48,606 nt of DNA from Chitinophagales bacterium (GTDB lineage: Bacteria; Bacteroidota; Bacteroidia; Chitinophagales; Saprospiraceae): assembly GCA_013298955.1 (NCBI GenBank), contig JAAFJT010000029.1, positions 1 through 48,606 on the forward strand, written 5' to 3'. The notes under the pieces were generated by a model. It was not told where the DNA came from, did not search any database, and saw only the letters and a list, made by a program, of their open reading frames with translations. Made by a program: the position numbers and the translations under genes. Positions 40,144-48,556 of this stretch are shown piece after piece (the first letter of the stretch is position 1; every line of letters starts with the position of its first letter).

Positions 40144-42471
40144 TTAATTCAAGGTTAATTTTTTAACGACATTTCCGATTTTTACAATATAAGTTCCTGA
40201 TAACCAATGACTTGTATTAATAAACACTTTATCACTCACAGTGGATTGATACACAGGTTGCCCCAATACATTCAGCACTTGCAACGCCACTTTTTCTTGA
40301 GCAGGCAATTCAATCGTCACGCCGTCGGAAGTTGGATTGGGATACATCCGCACCATTTCCGCCGACAATTCGCCCGTACCAACACCTTCATTACTCATCT
40401 GAAAAGTCGGGTCTTGAATCACAAACGCACCCGTTCCATTCGGTCGCCTTGCAAAACCTTTATCAGTTGTTTGTTGATAAAAATTCACTTCATTGATGAC
40501 ATTCGTATCTGCGTCTGAAAAAATCACCGTTTCGCCGCCTGCGGTGAGTTTGAAATTGGCGTGTAAACCTTGTTGAGAGCCGTCTTCATCCGCCCAAACG
40601 ATTAAATAACCATTTGCAGGAATGGTTGTTCCAACAGGGAATTTCCATTTATCCCGATTTGCAGGGTCATCACTGAGGAAAAAGCCACTCAAATTCACAG
40701 GCGCAGCCGTTTTATTATGCAACTCAATCCAATCATCAAATTCACCCGCAGGGTCTGCCGCCGTAAAAGCATTGGAAGCCATGATTTCATTGACCGCCAC
40801 CGCCGTAAAAGAAGACGCATTCATTTTAACTTGATATATATATACGTCATGTTCAGCCCCTTTGGGCATATACGCGACCGTTCCAGCCGCATCATTCGCC
40901 ACCGCTTCAACATAAAAACGAACATACGTCCCGCGTCCAAAAGCAGGAATCGCACCGCCAAAGACACCATCATTTGCCCCGCCGTCTTGATGTTGTCCAT
41001 CATCAAACATTTGGGTTTTATTGAAATAACCATCAAAACCAGTGCTAAAATACAAATTCACTTGTCGAATGCCTGCCGAAAAAGCAATGTTAGCCTTCAC
41101 ATTACAAACTTCATTTGCAGCGGGCGCACTAAAATCAGTGGTTGTTGCCTTGTAAATCACATTGGAAATCGTCGGATAGGAGCGATTGACCTCTGCATTT
41201 GCCAAATAAGTATTCCGCCGCGTATTCAAATACGTTTTCAACGTATTTCTTTCGGATTGAAATTGAGCGTATGTATATATTTTTTTGCTATCTGCCATGA
41301 CGAAAGGATCCATTTGATTATAATAAAAATCCACTCGTTTGGTAATCGAATCCGCCTGTAAATTTTGTTCTAACATCGTGCGTACATGGGCTAAATACCG
41401 TTGTCGCAACGCAGGAACCGCCAATAATCGGTTCATAATCGGAAATTGTGTATTGGTTTCCTTGTAAAGCGGACTCCATGAAACGGTCGCGCCCGTCATC
41501 GCACTGTTGCCATCATACTCAATCGGCGTAATGCGCCGCGTCACGGAATCCCAATAGACGTAATAATCCATCCCGCCTTTCTCAATATAACTGTCATCAT
41601 CGCCAAACATAATTTCGTGACCAACGAACCATAAAGCGCGGTCTGTATCAAATACTTTTTTCAACGAATCTTCCATCATCGCCGCAGATAACGTACCCAT
41701 CGCCACACAAGCCGTCATCAAATCGTCCCAAGGACGGGCTTTATTGCTGGCTTTCAGGGTGTAATTCACTTTATACGTATTGGTATCCGTCCCAAGATTG
41801 TTTAAAGTAGAAGTTCCTGCGCCAAAACCGCCGCCGCCGCCGCCGCCGCCACCGCCCCCCGATTTTTCTGCCCGCCATCGAGTACCATCATTATTTAAAA
41901 ACCATTCTCCAAAGAACTCTTTGTTTAATGTTTGCACATTCGGGTACAAACCCCAACTTTCTCCGTTGATTTTCAAATGAATAAAATTGCCTTTTGCCGC
42001 AGGAATGTGTCGGCGGTTGAAACCCAGATATATCACTTCGCGCATCATGGATGGGTCTTCAAACGCATTATTAAAATGCAGCGTTTGATACCCTTTCAAA
42101 TCCTGAAGCGGGTTCAGATAATCCATTTTGATACTAAATGATTTTTTCTGACTTGTCGTCACGCGTTGATACGATGTATTGCCGCGAAACCGAACGCCTA
42201 CATTCGGATAAGCCTTGCCTTTGTAAGTCAATGTCGCAGGTAAATCTGTTTTAGAAGCGTAATTATTGGTCAATAAAGTCCAATAATTGGCTTGCGAAAA
42301 ATTTAATTCGACCACTTCTACACTGGATTCATTGTAAAAACCAGTGGAAGGCATATCGCCCGTAATCAATCGGCGACCATTTTCTTCAAAGTGCATACGC
42401 TCTGGAACATGTTGTGCAACAATGGTTTGTGAAAACATTAAACATAATAAAAAAGTCAATACTTTATTCAT
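40144..42471 (-). CDS. CotH-kinase-like secreted protein with lamin-tail and T9SS domains
   Basis: The protein is 775 aa with signal peptide MNKVLTFLLCLMFSQTIVAQ. The CotH-type kinase part (about 55-420) shows GVRFRGNTSY, KKSFSIKMDY, HEIMFGDDDSYIEKGGMDYY and ITPIEYDGNSAM; these Asp-rich motifs bind ATP and metal in CotH kinases. A Gly-only stretch of about 11 residues (near 205-216) lies inside this domain. A lamin-tail domain follows near 560-680 (VNEIMASNAF, EFDDWIELHNKT, ANGYLIVWAD). The C-terminus is a T9SS sorting domain (MYPNPTSDGVTIEL..NVLGQPVYQ..GTYIVKIG). Proteins of this plan are exported. The kinase target is unknown. Confidence 0.9.
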   Translation of the reverse strand: MNKVLTFLLCLMFSQTIVAQHVPERMHFEENGRRLITGDMPSTGFYNESSVEVVELNFSQANYWTLLTNNYASKTDLPATLTYKGKAYPNVGVRFRGNTSYQRVTTSQKKSFSIKMDYLNPLQDLKGYQTLHFNNAFEDPSMMREVIYLGFNRRHIPAAKGNFIHLKINGESWGLYPNVQTLNKEFFGEWFLNNDGTRWRAEKSGGGGGGGGGGGFGAGTSTLNNLGTDTNTYKVNYTLKASNKARPWDDLMTACVAMGTLSAAMMEDSLKKVFDTDRALWFVGHEIMFGDDDSYIEKGGMDYYVYWDSVTRRITPIEYDGNSAMTGATVSWSPLYKETNTQFPIMNRLLAVPALRQRYLAHVRTMLEQNLQADSITKRVDFYYNQMDPFVMADSKKIYTYAQFQSERNTLKTYLNTRRNTYLANAEVNRSYPTISNVIYKATTTDFSAPAANEVCNVKANIAFSAGIRQVNLYFSTGFDGYFNKTQMFDDGQHQDGGANDGVFGGAIPAFGRGTYVRFYVEAVANDAAGTVAYMPKGAEHDVYIYQVKMNASSFTAVAVNEIMASNAFTAADPAGEFDDWIELHNKTAAPVNLSGFFLSDDPANRDKWKFPVGTTIPANGYLIVWADEDGSQQGLHANFKLTAGGETVIFSDADTNVINEVNFYQQTTDKGFARRPNGTGAFVIQDPTFQMSNEGVGTGELSAEMVRMYPNPTSDGVTIELPAQEKVALQVLNVLGQPVYQSTVSDKVFINTSHWLSGTYIVKIGNVVKKLTLN

Positions 42472-42842
42472 ATTTCATACTTTTTAAAGTTGTGATGTTT
42501 AAACCACGTTGAAAAAAGAGCTTAGGTTGCGTTTTGCCTTATTAGCTTATAAAAAGAGCTGCAATGCTGTCCAAGTGAATTTTATTAGCACAAAATCGCC
42601 CGAATTAAGTTGTAAATGATTCATTTTGTTGTAAATTTAAATCTTTTTTGACCTGATTTCAAATCAAACATTTAAAACAAGATGAAGCAATGGTAGCAGA
42701 AAGAACGGCACAGGGACTCCGCACTTGGGATATCGTAAATGTGACTGCGCAGGGTTTTTATCATCCCTACAAAAAATCCCAATAGTAAAATTCATTCGTT
42801 TATTAAAAATGGGCATTGATTTCTGGTCGTCAAAGGGTTTAA
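42472..42842. other. spacer without a convincing gene
   Basis: The only open frame of note is 31 codons (42690-42785, MVAERTAQGLRTWDIVNV..), with no promoter or family resemblance. The stretch GGGACTCCGCACTTGGG may be an old repeat or a gene remnant. I see no tRNA. Confidence 0.4.
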
Positions 42843-43020
42843 ACGTTTGGAGGGTTTAAATGTTTGGAGGGTTTAAATGTTTGGAGGGTTTAAATGTTTG
42901 GAGGGTTTAAACGTTTGGAGGGTTTAAACGTTTGGAGGGTTTAAACGTTTGGAGGGTTTAAACGTTTGGAGGGTTTCAAACCCTCCAAACGTTGTTGTTT
43001 CTTATTTAGATTTAACTACC
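42843..43020. repeat. family A element whose left arm is expanded into eight 17-bp copies
   Basis: The unit ACGTTTGGAGGGTTTAA is repeated eight times from 42843. Units 2-4 carry T for C at the second base. The last unit runs into AAACCCTCCAAACG, the single inverse arm, then the conserved right flank TTGTTGTTTCTTATTTAGATT and AACTACCT. A normal family A hairpin has one left and one right arm; here the left arm has multiplied. Confidence 0.93.
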
Positions 43021-43046
43021 TATGAGCCAATGTAAGTTAAAATCAA

Positions 43047-44117
43047 TTACCAGCGCAATAGGGCAGAACCCCATGTAAATCCACTGCCAAAAGCTGCCAA
43101 ACACACCAAATCGCCTTCTTTAATTTTGCCTGCTTCCCAAGCTTCGCACAAGGCAATCGGTACAGAAGCCGCAGTCGTATTACCATATCGTTGAATATTA
43201 TTCCAAACTTGGTCGTCGCGCAATCGCAATGTTTTTTGGACAAATTGCGCAATCCGCAGATTCGCTTGATGGGGAATCAACATATCAATATCCGCAGGCG
43301 TTAATTTAGCTTCCGCCAAAGCCTCTTTAATCACTTCTGGGAATTTTTGAACCGCTAATTTAAACACAAATTGACCTTCCATATTCGGATACGTTTGTGC
43401 ATTATCCATCATATGTTGGGTTAAAAACACGCCGCCATAAGTATCAGGGTCTGGAAACCCAAAATCTGTTGCATCATTCATCTTTTTAGCATGATAACCG
43501 CCGTGACTACCCGGATTTATATAAGCTAATTTTTCGGCATACGTTCCATCTGAATGCAGTTTGGTGGTAATAATACCCCGTGTTTTGCTGGAAGTCGGTT
43601 GCACGATGACCGCCCCTGCGCCATCTCCAAAAATAACGGTTACATTCCGACCGCGTGTCGTAAAATCCAAGCCCATTGAGTGCATTTCAGCCCCAACAAC
43701 CAAGATATTTTTATACATGCCCGTTTTCACAAATTGGTCGGCGATACTCAGCGCGTAGAGGAAACCCGAACATTGGTTGCGAATGTCCAAAGCACCGATT
43801 TCGGTTTTGGTAATCCCCAATTCGCGTTGCAACAAAACGCCACAACCCGGGAAATAATAATCGGGACTCAACGTCGCAAAAATGATAAAATCGACCTGTT
43901 CTTTGGTAATGCCAGCGCGTTCGATAGCGATTACAGCCGCTTTTGCTGCCAAAGTGGTGGTCGTTTCCTCATGTTTTCGGGCGTAACGGCGTTCTTGAAT
44001 GCCCGTGCGTTCTTGAATCCAAGCATCATTCGTTTCCATGACGTGTGCAAGGTCGTCATTTTTGACAACCGTTTCGGGTAAATACATGCCGATACCGGCG
44101 ATTTTGGAACGTAACAT
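43047..44117 (-). CDS. 3-oxoacyl-ACP synthase III family protein (FabH-like)
   Basis: The protein is 356 aa. The thiolase-fold condensing enzyme motifs are IRNQCSGFLYAL with Cys116, IPHQANLRI with His, and NIQRYGNTTAASVP with Asn, giving the Cys-His-Asn triad. GDGAGAVIVQP is also present. FabH joins acetyl-CoA (or a branched starter) to malonyl-ACP to begin fatty-acid synthesis. At 356 residues it is about 35-40 longer than E. coli FabH, mainly through an insert around YINPGSHGGYHAKKMN..QHMMDNAQTYPN. No other fab genes are nearby, so it may be a second, specialised copy for lipid or secondary products. I leave the symbol blank for that reason. Confidence 0.9.
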   Translation of the reverse strand: MLRSKIAGIGMYLPETVVKNDDLAHVMETNDAWIQERTGIQERRYARKHEETTTTLAAKAAVIAIERAGITKEQVDFIIFATLSPDYYFPGCGVLLQRELGITKTEIGALDIRNQCSGFLYALSIADQFVKTGMYKNILVVGAEMHSMGLDFTTRGRNVTVIFGDGAGAVIVQPTSSKTRGIITTKLHSDGTYAEKLAYINPGSHGGYHAKKMNDATDFGFPDPDTYGGVFLTQHMMDNAQTYPNMEGQFVFKLAVQKFPEVIKEALAEAKLTPADIDMLIPHQANLRIAQFVQKTLRLRDDQVWNNIQRYGNTTAASVPIALCEAWEAGKIKEGDLVCLAAFGSGFTWGSALLRW

Positions 44118-44176
44118 ATAATTTAATTTTAAATTTTTGGATGGCGAAAATCGCGGTAAAAGTAGCGAAATTATAC

Positions 44177-44184
44177 TATTTTTG
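44177..44184 (+). promoter_or_regulatory. possible -7 promoter box
   Basis: TATTTTTG matches TAnnTTTG and lies 28 bp upstream of the 40-codon ORF at 44213. No -33 box is clear at the right distance. Confidence 0.35.
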
Positions 44185-44212
44185 CAAATTGTAAGATTTA
44201 AAAATAAAAAGC

Positions 44213-44335
44213 ATGAAACTCAATTTAGTTCATTACGCCATACCTGCCTTGGTCACTTTATTGGTGCCGCCCTGTTGGAGTCATGACGGTGCTACAAAAA
44301 CGTTGAAGCAAATGAAAAAAAATTTAAAAAAATAA
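44213..44335 (+). CDS. possible 40-aa small protein upstream of the MoaD-like gene
   Basis: ATG to TAA gives MKLNLVHYAIPALVTLLVPP, then CWSHDGATKTLKQMKKNLKK. It has a hydrophobic N-terminal half and a strongly basic C-terminal half, like a small membrane or secreted peptide. It starts 28 bp after a promoter-like box and ends 7 bp before the MoaD-like gene, so the two would share a transcript. I know no family for it. It could be a leader peptide or a chance frame. Confidence 0.4.
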   Translation: MKLNLVHYAIPALVTLLVPPCWSHDGATKTLKQMKKNLKK

Positions 44336-44342
44336 AAAATAT

Positions 44343-44579
44343 ATGAAAATATTAGCCTTTGGCATTGCCCGTGAAATCATAGGTAGTGCTATGATAGAAA
44401 TACAATTAGCTGAAAATGCGACGGTTACGGATTTAAAATTTTTATTAATGAATCAATATCCGCGCCTCAATCAACTTAATTCACTTTTGATTGCCGTGAA
44501 TATGGAATATGCACAACCGCATCAAATCTTACAAGACTGTGATGAAATTGCTTTGATACCGCCTGTCAGTGGTGGGTAG
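44343..44579 (+). CDS. MoaD/ThiS-family sulfur carrier
   Basis: The protein is 78 aa with the beta-grasp pattern: MKILAFGIAREIIG at the start, then ATVTDLKFLLMNQYP, LIAVNMEYAQ and the terminal DEIALIPPVSGG. The C-terminal Gly-Gly is the site that carries the thiocarboxylate. The 'FGIAREIIG' and 'IPPVSGG' ends favour MoaD (molybdopterin synthase small subunit) over ThiS. No moaE, moaA or moeB lies in the window, so the partner must be encoded elsewhere. Confidence 0.85.
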   Translation: MKILAFGIAREIIGSAMIEIQLAENATVTDLKFLLMNQYPRLNQLNSLLIAVNMEYAQPHQILQDCDEIALIPPVSGG

Positions 44580-44601
44580 TTTGAATTAGGAGTGTATAAA
44601 C

Positions 44602-44666
44602 AACTTGGTAGTCGGGAAATTTATTTCCCGCGATTCGCGGGAAATAAGTTTCCCGACTACCAAGTT
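44602..44666. terminator. long hairpin between convergent genes
   Basis: Arms of 31 bp (44602-44632 and 44636-44666), beginning AACTTGGTAGTCGGGAAA, have one mismatch and a 3-nt loop. It separates the MoaD-like gene from glnS and should stop transcription from both sides. Confidence 0.8.
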
Positions 44667-44681
44667 GCTGATACGCCTTAT

Positions 44682-46352
44682 TTATCCTTTCGCTGCCAAT
44701 TTCGCCCAAGCGTCTTTCAACGTCACGGTTCTATTGAAAATCAATTGGTTATCCGTCGAATCGGTATCTACACAGAAGTAGCCATTGCGCAAAAATTGAA
44801 AGGTATCCCCTTTTTGAGCTGTTTTTAAAGCAGGTTCCCCATAGATTTTAGGCAAGGTTTTCAATGAATCTTGATTTAAATGCGTCTTATAAGCACCGTC
44901 ACCCGCATCAGGCGACTCCACTTTAAACAATCGGTCGTACATCCGACATTGCGCTTCAACCGCATGTTTTGCCGAAACCCAGTGTAAAACGCCTTTCGGA
45001 TGCAAGCCAGAGGTATCGCGCCCACTCCGACTTTCCGAAATGTACTCGCAATCCAATTCAACAACCTTGCCCTCAAAATCTTTGATGACATTTTTACACC
45101 TTATTATATACGCGCCTTTCAACCGCACAATGCCACCTGGAGTCAACCGAAAATATTTTTTAGGTGGATTTTCCATAAAATCATCCTGTTCTATCCACAA
45201 TTCGTTGGAAAAGGGTACTTCTCGATGCCCAGCTTCCGATTGTTCGGGATTGTTTTCGATGGAAACATATTCCGTTCTATCTTTTAACCAATTGATAATA
45301 TTGATTTTCAATGGATTCAACACTGCCATCATACGCGGTGCGTTCTTATTCAAATCTTCTCTAATACAAAATTCCAATAACGAAACGTCAATCACATTAT
45401 CGCGTTTAGCAATCCCAATCCGATGCGCAAATTCGCGCAACGATGCGGGCGTATAACCGCGCCGACGCAAACCCGAAATCGTAGGCATACGCGGGTCGTC
45501 CCAACCCGAAACCAAATTATTTTTCACCAATTCCATCAATTTACGCTTGCTCATCACCGTATAATTGAGGTTCAACCGCGCAAATTCGATTTGACGAGAC
45601 GGAAAAAGCTCTAATTCGGCAATCGTCCAATCGTACAAAGGGCGATGCACTTCAAATTCCAAGGTGCAAATCGAATGTGTAATTTCTTCTAACGCGTCCG
45701 AAATCGGATGTGCATAATCATACATCGGATAAATACACCATTTATCACCCGTTTGGTGATGATGGGCAAATTTTATTCTATACAAAACGGGGTCACGCAA
45801 AATCATATTGGGTGAACTCATGTCGATTTTTGCCCGCAAAACCATTGAACCTTCTGCACAATCCCCATTTTTCATCTTTTCAAACAAAGCCAAATTTTCC
45901 GAAATCGGGCGATTCCGAAACGGGCTATCCTTGCCAACACTCGTAGGCGTACCTTTCAACGCTGCAATTTGCTCCGCCGAACTTTCATCAATATACGCTT
46001 TTCCTTTTTTTATTAATTTTAACGTTAATGTATAAATAGCATCAAAGTAATTCGATGCGTATAATTCACGCGCCCATTCAAAGCCTAACCATTTCACATC
46101 TTCCTTGATGGAATTAACATATTCGATATCTTCTTTGGCAGGATTCGTATCGTCAAAACGCAAATTGGTTTGACCCCCATATTTCAAACCCAAACCAAAA
46201 TTTAAACAAATGGATTTGGCATGACCAATGTGCAAATACCCATTCGGTTCAGGCGGGAAACGCGTTAAAATCGTTGTATGTTTTTTGCGTTTCAAATCAT
46301 TTTCTATAATTTCCTCAATAAAATTGAGCGATTCTTTTTTAATTTCTTCCAT
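44682..46352 (-). CDS. glnS: glutaminyl-tRNA synthetase
   Basis: The protein is 556 aa, almost the length of E. coli GlnRS. It is a class I enzyme charging tRNA-Gln directly with glutamine. The HIGH motif is in RFPPEPNGYLHIGHAKS (31-47), followed by FDDTNPAKEDIEY. The KMSKS-type motif is TVMSKRKL. The anticodon-binding beta-barrels are in the C-terminal part (VRLKGAYIIRCKNVIKD.., ESRSGRDTSGLHPKGVLHWV). The last family-typical 'FNRTVTLKDAW' is intact. With GlnRS the cell need not use the transamidation route for this tRNA. Confidence 0.97.
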   Translation of the reverse strand: MEEIKKESLNFIEEIIENDLKRKKHTTILTRFPPEPNGYLHIGHAKSICLNFGLGLKYGGQTNLRFDDTNPAKEDIEYVNSIKEDVKWLGFEWARELYASNYFDAIYTLTLKLIKKGKAYIDESSAEQIAALKGTPTSVGKDSPFRNRPISENLALFEKMKNGDCAEGSMVLRAKIDMSSPNMILRDPVLYRIKFAHHHQTGDKWCIYPMYDYAHPISDALEEITHSICTLEFEVHRPLYDWTIAELELFPSRQIEFARLNLNYTVMSKRKLMELVKNNLVSGWDDPRMPTISGLRRRGYTPASLREFAHRIGIAKRDNVIDVSLLEFCIREDLNKNAPRMMAVLNPLKINIINWLKDRTEYVSIENNPEQSEAGHREVPFSNELWIEQDDFMENPPKKYFRLTPGGIVRLKGAYIIRCKNVIKDFEGKVVELDCEYISESRSGRDTSGLHPKGVLHWVSAKHAVEAQCRMYDRLFKVESPDAGDGAYKTHLNQDSLKTLPKIYGEPALKTAQKGDTFQFLRNGYFCVDTDSTDNQLIFNRTVTLKDAWAKLAAKG

Positions 46353-46383
46353 TTTGATTGATGTTTTTTTTGAAATAAAACTT

Positions 46384-46559
46384 CTATTGGAACGCGGATG
46401 ACACGGATTGGGCAGATTTTCGCGGATTTTTTTGATGCATTTTTTATATGATTTCTAAATCAATTAGAGCATAACTTGCGTCAAGTTTGAAACTTGACGC
46501 AAGTGTAAAATAAAAAATCCGTGAAAATTCGCTCAATCCGTGTCCTCCGCGTTCCAATT
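46384..46559. repeat. family B palindrome carrying a family C element in its loop
   Basis: The left arm TTGGAACGCGGATGACACG (46388 on) reaches CGCGGATTTTTTTG. The right arm AAAAAATCCGTGAAAATTCG ends CCGCGTTCCAATTT. The loop holds the complete family C element at about 46449-46507. It lies between glnS and argS. Confidence 0.85.
46471..46504. repeat. family C hairpin nested in a family B palindrome
   Basis: ATAACTTGCGTCAAGTTT and AAACTTGACGCAAGT form a near-perfect hairpin. The flank ATGATTTCTAAATCAATT matches that of the copy at 27810. Confidence 0.85.
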
Positions 46560-46561
46560 TA

Positions 46562-48412
46562 TCACATGCGTTCTGGCATTTCGATACCTAATAACCCAAA
46601 ACTATGTTTCAAAACTTGCGCAACGGCTTTCGATAATTGCAATCGGAATATTTTGGCACCTTCCGATTCTGCTTTCAAAATCGACAAATCGTGCCAAAAC
46701 TTATGGTATAATTTTGCCAAATCATACGCAAAATTCGCCACCACAGATGGGTCATAACTTTCCGCCGCTTCCGAAATAATCAACGGATAATCGTGCATTT
46801 TCAAAATTAAATCCTTTTCAGCAGGTTTTAAATCCGAATAATCGCTTTTTTGCGTCAAATCAATCCCTTCCGAAACCGCCCGCGCCGCAACGCTCGAAAC
46901 CCGAACATACGAATATTGGATATACGGACCCGTTTGTCCAATCACTTGAACGGATTCTTTGGGGTCAAAAATCATCCGTTTTTTAGGATGCACCTTGACC
47001 AATTGATATTTCAACGCGCCTAAACCCAATTTCCGAAAAATCGCTTCTTTATCTGTTTCCGAAAAAGCGGCAATTTCACCACTTTCCACAGAGTTTTGAC
47101 GCGCTTCATCAATCACTTCTTTAATCAAATCATCCGCATCAACCACCGTACCTTCCCGCGATTTCATCTTGCCCGAAGGCAAATCGACCATCCCGTAACT
47201 CAAATGATGCAAACCATCCGCATACGGCTCGCCCAATTGTTTTAAAATCGCAAAAAGGACTTGAAAATGATAATTTTGCTCGTCCGCAACCACATAAATC
47301 ACCTTTTTTGCCCCAAATTCTTGGTCGCGCAATCGTGCCATTCCAATATCTTGCGTAATATAGACGGAAGTGCCATCACTGCGCAACACTAATTTATGGT
47401 CTAATTTGGCATGTGTCAAATCAATCCAAACACTTGTATCCGGTTTTTGATAGAAAATTTGTTGGTCAATGCCTTTTTCTATCGTATCTTTTCCTAACAT
47501 ATAAGTATTGGATTCATAATAGTTTTTATCAAAATGAACGCCTAATTGCTCATACGTTTGATTAAAACCATCATAAACCCAACCATTCATTTTTTGCCAA
47601 AGTGCCATCGTTTCGGGTTTGCCCGCTTCCCAATCTAATAACATTTGTCGCGCTGCTGCGCCCAATTTGCTATTTTCATTGAAATACTTATTTTTATATT
47701 CTTTGAAAAAAGCGGCTGCATCCAATTCTTTTTTGGTGCGATTTTCAAATAATTCTATGGCATGGGGCGTTTCTTGCCAAATTTTATATTTTTTAGACAA
47801 TTCTTTATCAAAACGCACGTAATAATCGCCTACAAAACGGTCGCTTTTAATACCTGTGGATTCAGGCGTTTTGCCTTCGCCGTATTTCTGCCAAGCCAAC
47901 ATGCTTTTGCAAATCGCAATCCCCCTATCATTGATGACTTGGGTTTTAACAACGTCGTAACCCGCCGCTTCTAAAATTTTGGCGGTGGACCAGCCCAATA
48001 AAATATTGCGAACATGCCCTAAATGCAATGGTTTATTGGTATTGGGCGAAGAAAATTCAATCATGACGCGTTCTTGTCGCTGTCGCGCTTGCCCAAACGC
48101 AGGATTTTGGTTGATTTGCGCCAAAAAGTCAATCCAATAAGCATCGCTAATCGTCACATTAACGAAACCTTGAATCACATTAAAACGCGTAATAGCAGGC
48201 ACATGTTGAAGCAAATACGCCCCCAAATCCTGACCAATCTGTACAGGACTTTTGCGCGCCAGCTTCGCCCAAGCAAAAACCGTTATCGTAAAATCACCTT
48301 CAAATTCTTTTTTGGTGACACTACAAGGCACGGTTTCAGGCGCGACAGGTTGATTGTACAGGGTTTGTACCCCTTGTGCAACCCCGTTTTGGATGATTGA
48401 AATAATATTCAT
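46562..48412 (-). CDS. argS: arginyl-tRNA synthetase
   Basis: The protein is 616 aa. The N-terminal Add-1 domain is present (residues 1-110). The HIGH motif is in EFSSPNTNKPLHLGHVRNIL. The KMSKS-like element is SGKMKSREGTVVDADDL. The C-terminal DALR anticodon-binding domain starts near HDYPLIISEAAESYDPSVVANFAYDLAKLYHKF and ends in HSFGLLGIEMPERM. It attaches arginine to tRNA-Arg. It is the first gene reading leftward from the right edge and is separated from glnS by the nested B/C repeat. Confidence 0.97.
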   Translation of the reverse strand: MNIISIIQNGVAQGVQTLYNQPVAPETVPCSVTKKEFEGDFTITVFAWAKLARKSPVQIGQDLGAYLLQHVPAITRFNVIQGFVNVTISDAYWIDFLAQINQNPAFGQARQRQERVMIEFSSPNTNKPLHLGHVRNILLGWSTAKILEAAGYDVVKTQVINDRGIAICKSMLAWQKYGEGKTPESTGIKSDRFVGDYYVRFDKELSKKYKIWQETPHAIELFENRTKKELDAAAFFKEYKNKYFNENSKLGAAARQMLLDWEAGKPETMALWQKMNGWVYDGFNQTYEQLGVHFDKNYYESNTYMLGKDTIEKGIDQQIFYQKPDTSVWIDLTHAKLDHKLVLRSDGTSVYITQDIGMARLRDQEFGAKKVIYVVADEQNYHFQVLFAILKQLGEPYADGLHHLSYGMVDLPSGKMKSREGTVVDADDLIKEVIDEARQNSVESGEIAAFSETDKEAIFRKLGLGALKYQLVKVHPKKRMIFDPKESVQVIGQTGPYIQYSYVRVSSVAARAVSEGIDLTQKSDYSDLKPAEKDLILKMHDYPLIISEAAESYDPSVVANFAYDLAKLYHKFWHDLSILKAESEGAKIFRLQLSKAVAQVLKHSFGLLGIEMPERM

Positions 48413-48499
48413 AAAACAAAAAATAGATTAATTCGATTAGCGTTGGAAGATTTTGCTTGAAATGTATTACAAAAAACATTCCTTTTGGTAAAAAGGAAA

Positions 48500-48507
48500 C
48501 AAAGATA
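48500..48507 (-). promoter_or_regulatory. possible -7 promoter box of argS
   Basis: TATCTTTG on the minus strand matches TAnnTTTG and implies an ~80-nt leader. It contains a weak hairpin (CCTTTTGG near 48481). No clear -33 box is seen at 19-21 bp. Confidence 0.35.
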
Positions 48508-48556
48508 GGCTTTTTTGTCAAAGTAAAGTGTAAAAGAACTTGGATTCTTTGGATTT

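Noticed and set aside
40717-41361. 214-aa open frame on the + strand
   Set aside because: It lies inside the CotH-kinase gene on the other strand, has no recognisable motif and shows antisense composition.
42843-42990. CRISPR-like 17-bp array
   Set aside because: Units are head to tail without spacers and continue into a family A hairpin arm.
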